Source: PUMD01 sp964599275 (GTDB taxonomy: Bacteria > Bacillota > Sulfobacillia > SLMV01). Taken from it: a stretch of DNA of 18,782 bases. This document shows, piece after piece, positions 7,613 to 13,781 of the stretch. The notes under the pieces were generated by a model. That model did not search any database. It had not been told where the DNA came from and worked only from the letters and a program-made list of their open reading frames with translations. The position numbers and the translations under genes are program-made. How positions within the stretch are numbered: the first letter of the stretch is position 1; every line of letters starts with the position of its first letter. Location: contig CAZRFK010000033.1 in assembly GCA_964599275.1 (NCBI GenBank), positions 1-18,782 on the forward strand, read 5' to 3'.

Positions 7613-8954
7613 GTCCGCTGATAAATATGTAGATAAGAAGGATCGGGGCAACGTATTTCATGATGAACTCCCATATTCTTTGAACACCCGGTGGAAAATG
7701 TTCAGTCCCCGCAGATATTTCCCGGTTTGCAGAGGCAGTACCCCATATCCAGGCAACAAATATTACGGTTGCGAACCCCGACAAAGGCAGGAGAATGTTC
7801 GAGGCGACAAAATCGAGAAAATCCAGCATTGTTCTTCCGGCCAGTACAATTCCAGCCAGGGGACCCTCTGCCAAAGCGGCAGGTATTCCGGCTATAAAGA
7901 CGGCTACAGCTACAGTTAGGGCCGATTTAGTTCGCGTCCAATCCAACTTTTCCATTAATATCGAGTTGAGTACTTCCAGAAAAGAAATCAGTGAGGTTAA
8001 AGACGCAAAGGTCAACGACAAAAAGAAGGCTGTTGCCCAGAATGAGGCTGCAGGTAGGGTGTTGAAAACTGAAGGGAGTGCTACAAAAATCAATCCCGGT
8101 CCTACTCCCAGATCAATATTGAAAGCAAAAAGAGCTGATACAACTACCAGTCCCGCAAGCAGAGCGATTAGAATATCAGTTCCACATATCAGTATGGAGT
8201 TTTGAGGTATATCATCTTCCGAACTCAAATAACTCCCGTAGGTCAGTACAGCTCCCATTCCCAGACTGAAGCTGAAGAACACCTGGCCCATGGCTTCTAA
8301 AGCCACGTTGAAGTTGATAGCCTGCAGATCAAACCGCAAAAACCAACGTGCTCCTTCCCATGCTCCGGGAAGCAGAAGGGTTCTTCCCAGAAGAATCAGC
8401 AGGAGTGTGACCATGCTCGGTAGTAATATGGTGCTGTAACGCTCTATTCCTGCTGTTACTCCTGCGACGACTATTCCGGCCGAAAACACCAGAAACAGTC
8501 CCTGTGCCCATATCGGCCAAAGAGTATTTTCGGTCAGATATTCAAAAAGACCAGTGAGTTCTGCGGATGTCAGTCCAGCAAGTTGTCCAGTTGAGCCAAG
8601 ATAAGCGTAGATGATGGTCCACCCAGCTATAACTGCATAAAAAGATAGGATAACCGTAACTGCAAGTGCAGCCAGAGCACCAGCAATCCACCACCGGGTC
8701 CCGGGTCGGTTTTGGGTGAATGTATCTATCACATTGGTGTCTCCAGCCCGTCCCAGGGCGAGTTCTGCTATCATCAACGGTACGCCAATCACCACGACTA
8801 CAAGCAGGTAAACGAGCAGGAATGCTCCGCCGCCCCGCCTTGCTACCATGGTCGGAAAACGCCAGACATTGCCCAGCCCTACAGCCGAACCTACGGTAGC
8901 CAGGATAAAGCCGATGCGAGAATGCCACTGTTCTCTCCGGGAACTGGATTCCAT
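7602..8954 (-). CDS. Sodium-dependent transporter, NSS (SLC6/LeuT-type) family
   Basis: A cytoplasmic-membrane symporter that uses the Na+ gradient to import an amino acid or related solute. It has 450 residues and about 11-12 helices. The first helix carries the family hallmark GSAVGLGNVWRFP (about residues 22-34), the unwound Na+/substrate site of LeuT, with N29 at the position of the Na+-binding asparagine. GGGAFLLVYL and the GVPLMIAELALGR segment follow as in other bacterial members. The helix-6 region reads FFSFSLGMGAVLTYGSY. The start is supported by AAAGGAGG 5 nt upstream. The gene is transcribed divergently from the YtxH operon, with about 260 bp between them, and converges on the EamA gene. 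Amino acids are the likely substrates by family; the exact one is unknown. Confidence 0.94.
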   Translation of the reverse strand: MESSSRREQWHSRIGFILATVGSAVGLGNVWRFPTMVARRGGGAFLLVYLLVVVVIGVPLMIAELALGRAGDTNVIDTFTQNRPGTRWWIAGALAALAVTVILSFYAVIAGWTIIYAYLGSTGQLAGLTSAELTGLFEYLTENTLWPIWAQGLFLVFSAGIVVAGVTAGIERYSTILLPSMVTLLLILLGRTLLLPGAWEGARWFLRFDLQAINFNVALEAMGQVFFSFSLGMGAVLTYGSYLSSEDDIPQNSILICGTDILIALLAGLVVVSALFAFNIDLGVGPGLIFVALPSVFNTLPAASFWATAFFLSLTFASLTSLISFLEVLNSILMEKLDWTRTKSALTVAVAVFIAGIPAALAEGPLAGIVLAGRTMLDFLDFVASNILLPLSGFATVIFVAWIWGTASANREISAGTEHFPPGVQRIWEFIMKYVAPILLIYIFISGLIS

Positions 8955-9139
8955 AATAACCTCCTTTGGGATTCAAAACTAATTTGTGAGGAAAGACTGG
9001 TAATCATACAGGTAACAAATGCATGTATCTTGCTGGTGGTTTGGTAAAATAGGTCGACTTCTATGTTGTGTGTCCTCAATCTAACTGATAGTCGATGTTT
9101 GCTCGTAAAATTTTTTGTCGTTTTTTGCCCCAATTTTTG

Positions 9140-9168
9140 GTGGCAAAAGTACGATAAAGTGTTATAAT
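9140..9168 (+). promoter_or_regulatory. Extended -10 promoter of the YtxH-DUF948-YihY-ligA operon
   Basis: TATAAT at 9163-9168 is a perfect -10 hexamer preceded by TG one base upstream (TGTTATAAT), the extended -10 form. A weaker -35, GTGGCA at 9140-9145, sits at the ideal 17-bp spacing, and T-runs lie just upstream. Transcription would start near 9175, giving a leader of about 44 nt that ends in AGGAGG before the first start codon. Confidence 0.75.
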
Positions 9169-9218
9169 TATGGTTGTAGCGAATAAATCTCTTGCACACT
9201 TTGTTAGGAGGTATAGTT

Positions 9219-9527
9219 ATGTCAGAAGGTTCAAACTTTTTCGTGGGAATGTTGATGGGCGGAGTCATGGGGTTTGCTGCAGGCCTGCTAGTCGCGCCAG
9301 ACAAAGGCGAAAAGACGGTGCATCAACTCAGGCAGCAGGCCCAGAGCGTGGCTGAGGAATTTCGCGATGGTGCTGAAGAATTCAGTGTGAAGCTGAAAGA
9401 TGGGGCGGAAGATGCTCTTCACCGTGCAGCTGGCAACGTGCCAACGGGTGAGGAAATGGAGGAAACCTTATCTGAAATCGAGGCCAGGCTGGCCGAACTC
9501 GAGCAGCAGCTGGATACTGAGTCATGA
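9219..9527 (+). CDS. YtxH domain-containing protein
   Basis: A small membrane-anchored protein of 102 residues. A glycine-rich N-terminal helix (about 6-26, FFVGMLMGGVMGFAAGLLVAP) is followed by the typical YtxH turn 'APDKGEK', then a long charged amphipathic stretch that should form a coiled coil (about 30-100, including EEMEETLSEIEARLAELEQQL). YtxH proteins are common in Bacillota; some are stress-induced, and their molecular role is poorly defined. The start at ATG 9219 is fixed by AGGAGG 7 nt upstream; an in-frame TTG further upstream lacks a site. Its stop overlaps the next start (ATGA), so the two are probably translationally coupled. Confidence 0.87.
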   Translation: MSEGSNFFVGMLMGGVMGFAAGLLVAPDKGEKTVHQLRQQAQSVAEEFRDGAEEFSVKLKDGAEDALHRAAGNVPTGEEMEETLSEIEARLAELEQQLDTES

Positions 9528-10009
9528 ATGAAGGAACTCTGCTTTTCATTATCGCAGCAGCATCAGTGATAAATGCAGCAGCCTTGGTAGCGGTTGTAGT
9601 AGTGGTACTGCAGCTCCGTCGGGAAATTGATGAATTGAAAGAGGAGTTTACTCAGAAAACGGGGGAGCTTCTGTCGGAACTGCTTGATCTTACCCGCGAA
9701 TCTAAGGGAATGGTTAAGGATGTCCGCGGATTGACTACTTCGGGAAAGAACATTGCTGAAAAGGTTGCGACAGCGTTGATTATGCGGCGAATATCACCGG
9801 GATGGGTTCCCAAGAAAAATACCCTGAAGTTAGGATTGCAGGCGGCGCGCGAGGGGGTAGGTTTTCTGCGCAGGTGGCTCAGTAAGCAGAAGCCCTCAGA
9901 CCGACTTCCCGAGAAGCAGTCCTCGGAACGACTTCCTCAAAAGCAGGAGGTTGACTCAGCTGACGGCGGGGGTACTGCGGAAGAAACCAGGGGAGGGTTC
10001 AGTGATTGA
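9524..10009 (+). CDS. DUF948-like membrane-anchored coiled-coil protein
   Basis: A 161-residue protein with one N-terminal transmembrane helix (about 6-29, rich in Ala and Val), then a heptad-like region (LRREIDELKEEFTQKTGELLSELLDL, about 31-56) and a 'VKDVRGLTTSGKNIAEKV' stretch as in DUF948 proteins, which are widespread in Bacillota and often encoded beside YtxH. The basic middle region (about 90-140) carries a repeated motif, DRLPEKQSSERLPQKQ, and the C-terminus is acidic and glycine-rich. The start overlaps the YtxH stop by four bases and the end overlaps the YihY start by eight. A scaffold role at the membrane is plausible but inferred. Confidence 0.75.
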   Translation: MNEGTLLFIIAAASVINAAALVAVVVVVLQLRREIDELKEEFTQKTGELLSELLDLTRESKGMVKDVRGLTTSGKNIAEKVATALIMRRISPGWVPKKNTLKLGLQAAREGVGFLRRWLSKQKPSDRLPEKQSSERLPQKQEVDSADGGGTAEETRGGFSD

Positions 10010-10880
10010 GAAAACGGAAAAACTAAAGGACAAAGATAGTGGAGGGGATAGGCCTGTGGATTTTGTGGTTCGTGTGTACCGCCGGTTTGTCTGCGATGAC
10101 TGCTTTGTCAAGGCTGCTGCTATTGCCTATTTTGGCGTTTTCTCACTCTCTCCCCTCCTGCTGTTTACAGTCGCGGTGGCAGCCTATATTCTACCGACGC
10201 CATCAGTCCAGGCGCAGGTAGAGGGTCTGGTGTATCTTTACGCGCCTGGCTCTGCGGATTTTATCAGCAGAAACTTGAGCAGCTTGATTCGAAATCGCAG
10301 TCAACTGGGGGCATTGGCGATTGTCGGTCTGGCCTGGGTCAGTTCAGCAGTTTTCACCGTGATAACGCGTTCGTTGAACCAGGTGTGGGATGTCGAGGAA
10401 GACACTTCTTTTTGGCGCACTACCCTGATTGGGGTTTTGGTGGTACTGGCGCTGGGTTTCCTGCTGCTTCTTTCGGTTAGCATCAGCACCGTTTCCGAAT
10501 TTATCGGTGCCTATGAAAGCGACCTGCTGATCGAATGGGGGCTCAGGCCGGTGAGAGAGACTCCCCTGTGGCAGGTGGTAGAGCATCTTATTCCAATGGT
10601 TCTCACCTTCCTGGTGTTTATGGTAATTTATCGCTTTTTCCCTGCCAAAAAGCTACGTCTAACCACTGTACTACCCGGTTCTGTGTTCGCTACTGCTTCT
10701 TTTGAAGGGGCCAAGATCCTGTTTGTTAATTATTTAAAACGAGTTTCTCATTACGAACTGCTGCACGGTTCGTTGACCACAATGGTACTTCTTTTGATGT
10801 GGATCTACATTGGTGCAATTATTTTACTTCTCGGAGCCGAGCTCAATGTGGAACTGGCTCGCAACAACGAAAACAAATAG
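10002..10880 (+). CDS. YihY/virulence factor BrkB family membrane protein
   Basis: A 292-residue polytopic membrane protein with about six helices. It has the YihY hallmarks: KAAAIAYFGVFSLSPLLLF near the first helix, then NQVWDV, then VIYRFFPAKKLRLTTVLPGSVFA, and the C-terminal HGSLTTMVLLLMWIYIGAIILLLGAELN. The family was once mislabelled ribonuclease BN; its true role is uncertain, with transport or envelope functions proposed. The start is GTG 10002, preceded by GGGGAGGG about 4-5 nt upstream, inside the end of the DUF948-like frame (8-nt overlap), which implies coupled translation. The longer in-frame extension upstream has no ribosome site. The ligase gene begins about 31 nt after its stop, so they are likely cotranscribed. 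Confidence 0.9.
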   Translation: MIEKTEKLKDKDSGGDRPVDFVVRVYRRFVCDDCFVKAAAIAYFGVFSLSPLLLFTVAVAAYILPTPSVQAQVEGLVYLYAPGSADFISRNLSSLIRNRSQLGALAIVGLAWVSSAVFTVITRSLNQVWDVEEDTSFWRTTLIGVLVVLALGFLLLLSVSISTVSEFIGAYESDLLIEWGLRPVRETPLWQVVEHLIPMVLTFLVFMVIYRFFPAKKLRLTTVLPGSVFATASFEGAKILFVNYLKRVSHYELLHGSLTTMVLLLMWIYIGAIILLLGAELNVELARNNENK

Positions 10881-10911
10881 CAATTTGAACACCAACTGTG
10901 GGGGTTCTGGT

Positions 10912-12963
10912 TTGATAGAAAATAACAATGAATGTCAGCACAAGATGAAAAAAATAAGAGAAGAAATTGAGGACCTCAGGAAGCAGATACGGTATCATAA
11001 CTATCGCTACTATATTCTTGCGGACCCAGAGATTTCTGATGCAGAATACGATCGGCTGATGAAACGTCTTCAGGAGCTGGAAGAAGACTATCCGCATTTC
11101 AAAACTGCCGATTCTCCAACTCAACGTGTAGGGACCTCCCCGCAGGAGGAGTTTGATACCGTACGGCATACTCCACCCATGTTCAGCCTGCGGGGGGTGT
11201 ATTCCGAAGAAGAAGTGGAGCATTTTGATGCCACGTGTACGGGGGAACTCGATGTGTCTGAGTTGGAGTATGTGGCAGAGCCCAAGTATGATGGATTGGC
11301 GGTGGAGGTTGTTTATGAGGACGGCCGCTTTGATCTGGCTTCAACCCGCGGTGACGGGGTTGTGGGAGAGGATGTGACAGCAAATGTACGCACAATTCGC
11401 TCCTTACCTCTTGTGCTCAGACCTCCTACTGATGTTCAAATACCTCCCCGGTTGGTGGTGCGCGGAGAAGTTTACATGAATAAGGAGGAGTTTTCCCGTC
11501 TTAATGAGAGGCGACAGAGCGATGGAGAAAAACCTTTTGCCAATCCCCGCAACGCAGCAGCTGGTTCTTTACGACAACTTGATCCACAGGTTACCGCTCG
11601 TCGCCCCCTGAGATTGGTTCTTTATCATGTGGCTGAGGCGGTTGGTGTGACTCCTGAAACCCAATGGGAGATTCTACAGGACTGGTTAGTTCAATGGGGA
11701 CTCCGGTCGCCAGATGAACCTGCAAAACTGTGCAACGATATAACTGAGGCTGTGCAGTACCACAGGGAACTGCTGCAGAGTCGGGAGGAACTGCCCCATG
11801 ACATTGATGGGGTGGTTTTGAAGGTGAACCGTCTGCAATATCAGGAGGAACTTGGCTACCGTACTCGCGATCCACGTTGGGCTCTGGCCTATAAATTCCC
11901 TGCTCGCAGGGAAACTACCGTAGTGCGTGACATCAAGGTTCAGGTGGGAAGGACCGGAAAATTGACCCCAGTGGCACATTTGGAACCGGTAAACATAGGT
12001 GGGGCTGAGGTCAGTCGTGCCTCCCTGCATAATCAGAGTGAGATAGAAAAAAAGGACATTCATATAGGAGATCATGTGCTTGTTGAACGAGCCGGTGACG
12101 TGATCCCTTACGTGGTAAAATCGCTGCCGGACCGTCGTACCGGGGAGGAGCGCGTATTTAAGCTTCCCGAAGATTGTCCGGTGTGTGGTTCGGAAGCAAT
12201 AATGAGCGACGATAAAAAAACCAGTCGGTGTACATCAATATCCTGTCCAGCGCAGCTGCGCGAAAGATTAAAACACTATGCTTCCCGGCGTGGCATGGAT
12301 ATTGAAGGTCTGGGCGACAAAATTGCCGAACAGTTGGTGCGGTCAGAAATGGTAACAGATCTTGCTGATCTTTATTCTCTCGATCTTGACGATTGGATGC
12401 ATCTGGACAAAATTGCCGAAAAATCGGCCCAGAACCTCATCGATGCCCTTGAAGAGAGCAAGCAGCGCCCACTCCACAGGTTTTTGTATGCGCTGGGTAT
12501 TCCCCTCGTTGGTGAGCACCTCTCCAGCCTGTTATCAGAAGAATTCTCTGACCTCGGCAGTCTAATGGAGGTTGAGAAAGAGCAGCTGATGGAAATACCT
12601 GATGTTGGGCCGGAGGTGGCGGACAGCTTGTTGGCGTTTTTTGATTCAGAAGAAAACCGGCAGGTTATTGAACGTTTGCTAAAAAAAGGGGTGCAGCCGA
12701 TCGAAGAGCATCAGCAGTCTTCAGAAGAAGACCATCTTGCCGGTTTAACTTTCGTATTCACCGGACGTCTGGAGAATTGGACCCGCAGTGAAGCTTCTGA
12801 GCTGGTGCAACAGGCAGGGGGGAGGGTTTCCTCTTCTGTGTCCGGTAATACTGATTACCTGGTGGCCGGGCCCGGTGCAGGCCAAAAGCTGCAGCAAGCT
12901 GAAAGCCGGGATGTTACAATTTTGAATGAAGAACAGTTTTCTCAGATAATAACCTCTGGATGA
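10912..12963 (+). CDS. ligA: NAD+-dependent DNA ligase
   Basis: Essential replication and repair enzyme that seals nicks using NAD+. Numbering from the TTG start: domain Ia with the NMN-binding HNYRYYxLADPEISDAEYDRL (about 30-50); adenylation domain with the nucleophile K125 in KYDGLA and TRGDGxxGED; GEVYM; DIDGVVLKV; OB fold with VQVGRTGKLTPVA; a four-cysteine zinc finger (C422, C425, C440, C445); helix-hairpin-helix repeats (GLGDKIAEQL, ALGIPLVGE, IPDVGPEVA); and a BRCT domain (about 608-683). All regions of a full-length LigA are present. The TTG at 10912 has a GGGGG ribosome site 7 nt upstream. ATG 10945, which would give 672 residues, aligns better with the E. coli start but lacks a ribosome site, so the start is open. 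The usual partner pcrA is not next to it; instead the gene ends an operon of membrane-protein genes. Confidence 0.97.
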   Translation: MIENNNECQHKMKKIREEIEDLRKQIRYHNYRYYILADPEISDAEYDRLMKRLQELEEDYPHFKTADSPTQRVGTSPQEEFDTVRHTPPMFSLRGVYSEEEVEHFDATCTGELDVSELEYVAEPKYDGLAVEVVYEDGRFDLASTRGDGVVGEDVTANVRTIRSLPLVLRPPTDVQIPPRLVVRGEVYMNKEEFSRLNERRQSDGEKPFANPRNAAAGSLRQLDPQVTARRPLRLVLYHVAEAVGVTPETQWEILQDWLVQWGLRSPDEPAKLCNDITEAVQYHRELLQSREELPHDIDGVVLKVNRLQYQEELGYRTRDPRWALAYKFPARRETTVVRDIKVQVGRTGKLTPVAHLEPVNIGGAEVSRASLHNQSEIEKKDIHIGDHVLVERAGDVIPYVVKSLPDRRTGEERVFKLPEDCPVCGSEAIMSDDKKTSRCTSISCPAQLRERLKHYASRRGMDIEGLGDKIAEQLVRSEMVTDLADLYSLDLDDWMHLDKIAEKSAQNLIDALEESKQRPLHRFLYALGIPLVGEHLSSLLSEEFSDLGSLMEVEKEQLMEIPDVGPEVADSLLAFFDSEENRQVIERLLKKGVQPIEEHQQSSEEDHLAGLTFVFTGRLENWTRSEASELVQQAGGRVSSSVSGNTDYLVAGPGAGQKLQQAESRDVTILNEEQFSQIITSG

Positions 12964-13000
12964 ACTGCAGATTATAAAATCTTTATTGACATAACTTCTC

Positions 13001-13026
13001 GACTGCCCAGATTGGGCAGTCTTTTT
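13001..13026 (+). terminator. Intrinsic terminator after ligA
   Basis: GACTGCCCA (13001-13009) pairs perfectly with TGGGCAGTC (13013-13021) around a three-base loop, and five T follow directly at 13022-13026. It lies 38 nt after the ligA stop and is a textbook Rho-independent terminator. Confidence 0.93.
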
Positions 13027-13358
13027 ATGGTGTGCCCCGTCAGCACAGAGTCGGTGAGTTAGACTGTCACTCGCACAGTTTTAACAGTGGCAGGATGTCC
13101 ACTGCGAGGTGGATTCAAAGTGCACACCTGTGATTTTGTCAAATCATGAAGTGAACTATCGACTTCTGCAGCAAATCTTGAACGTAATATTACAGTATGT
13201 TTTCATGGGCATGTAAAAGCGCCGAAGGGGTGTACAACTGGAGTTTAGAACCATATACTCACTCAGTGTGTGAAGACATCAGAAGCGGCGGTGAAGGGTT
13301 GAAAAAGGTTGTCGACATAAATAATCAATCTTTCATATAAATAAATCAAAATACTCTA
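13027..13358. other. Gene-free interval with several small hairpins
   Basis: No convincing open frame is seen. The first third is rich in dyads: ACTGT-N7-ACAGT followed by TTTT (about 13063-13083), CAGTGG-N8-CCACTG (about 13086-13105), and an AGGTG/CACCT pair just after it. The last part is AT-rich and leads into a strong promoter. The clustered stems could belong to an unannotated small RNA, but no known family was recognised and no start or end is clear. Confidence 0.45.
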
Positions 13359-13387
13359 TTGACAATTGTAAGGTGTCGCATTAAGAT
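13359..13387 (+). promoter_or_regulatory. Strong sigma-A type promoter for the 83-residue protein gene
   Basis: A consensus -35, TTGACA (13359-13364), a 17-bp spacer and TAAGAT (13382-13387; 4 of 6 match) lie about 64 bp upstream of the start codon. AT-rich DNA precedes it. The short leader contains a bulged hairpin (AGGTTGAT at 13398-13405 with ATCACCT at 13422-13428) just before the ribosome site. Confidence 0.72.
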
Positions 13388-13450
13388 GTTGTAGCACAGG
13401 TTGATTGCATGGTTTTTTGTGATCACCTGATTAAGCAAGGAGGTTTGACC

Positions 13451-13702
13451 ATGTTTTATGTTACTTTAGAGAGTGCCCGTTTGGTGCGAATGCCAGAATT
13501 TTTGCAAGACTATGTTGAACAACACGACCGCTATACGATTGTTAAAACTTCACCAGTGATTATAGGCTGCGAACAATACAGTGATGTGGCCGGTCTGGTC
13601 TCGGCTGTCAGCCGATCTGAAATGCCGGTGACTGAGATACAGGTGTCTGGAAAGCAGGGTAGCACTGCCCAGCGACTTCTGGACTTGGCTTCCGCAAACT
13701 GA
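13451..13702 (+). CDS. Unrecognised 83-residue protein
   Basis: I do not recognise this family. The start is well supported by AAGGAGG 7 nt upstream and by the strong promoter before it, and a terminator follows, so this looks like a single-gene transcript. The protein is soluble in character, with no signal peptide or membrane helix. Its pattern suggests alternating elements: a strand at about 2-10 (FYVTLESAR), a helix (MPEFLQDYVEQH), a strand (YTIVKTSPVIIGC), a helix (SDVAGLVSAVSR), a strand (VTEIQVSG) and a helix (STAQRLLDLAS), a beta-alpha-beta arrangement compatible with a small binding domain. One cysteine (C40) is present. No function is proposed. Confidence 0.75.
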   Translation: MFYVTLESARLVRMPEFLQDYVEQHDRYTIVKTSPVIIGCEQYSDVAGLVSAVSRSEMPVTEIQVSGKQGSTAQRLLDLASAN

Positions 13703-13726
13703 GCAAACACCTTATAAACAAACAAG

Positions 13727-13761
13727 GAGTCCCGATTTCCCGTGTGTAGGGATCGGGACTC
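13727..13761. terminator. Bidirectional terminator between convergent genes
   Basis: GAGTCCCGAT (13727-13736) pairs perfectly with ATCGGGACTC (13752-13761), and an inner CCC/GGG can extend the stem. On the plus strand a T run (CTTTTT) lies about 15 nt downstream. On the minus strand the hairpin is followed by CTTGTTTGTTTAT, T-rich and directly adjacent. It sits between the 83-residue gene and the 3' end of the thioredoxin-domain gene, so it probably ends both. Confidence 0.85.
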
Positions 13762-13781
13762 TGGCTATTTAAATGGCTTTT

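Noticed and set aside
8712..9047. Plus-strand open frame opposite the N-terminus of the symporter gene
   Set aside because: Antisense shadow of a clear NSS coding region, with no domain pattern of its own.
12986..12991. TTGACA hexamer just after ligA
   Set aside because: No -10 element at 16-19 bp; the downstream DNA is the ligA terminator hairpin.
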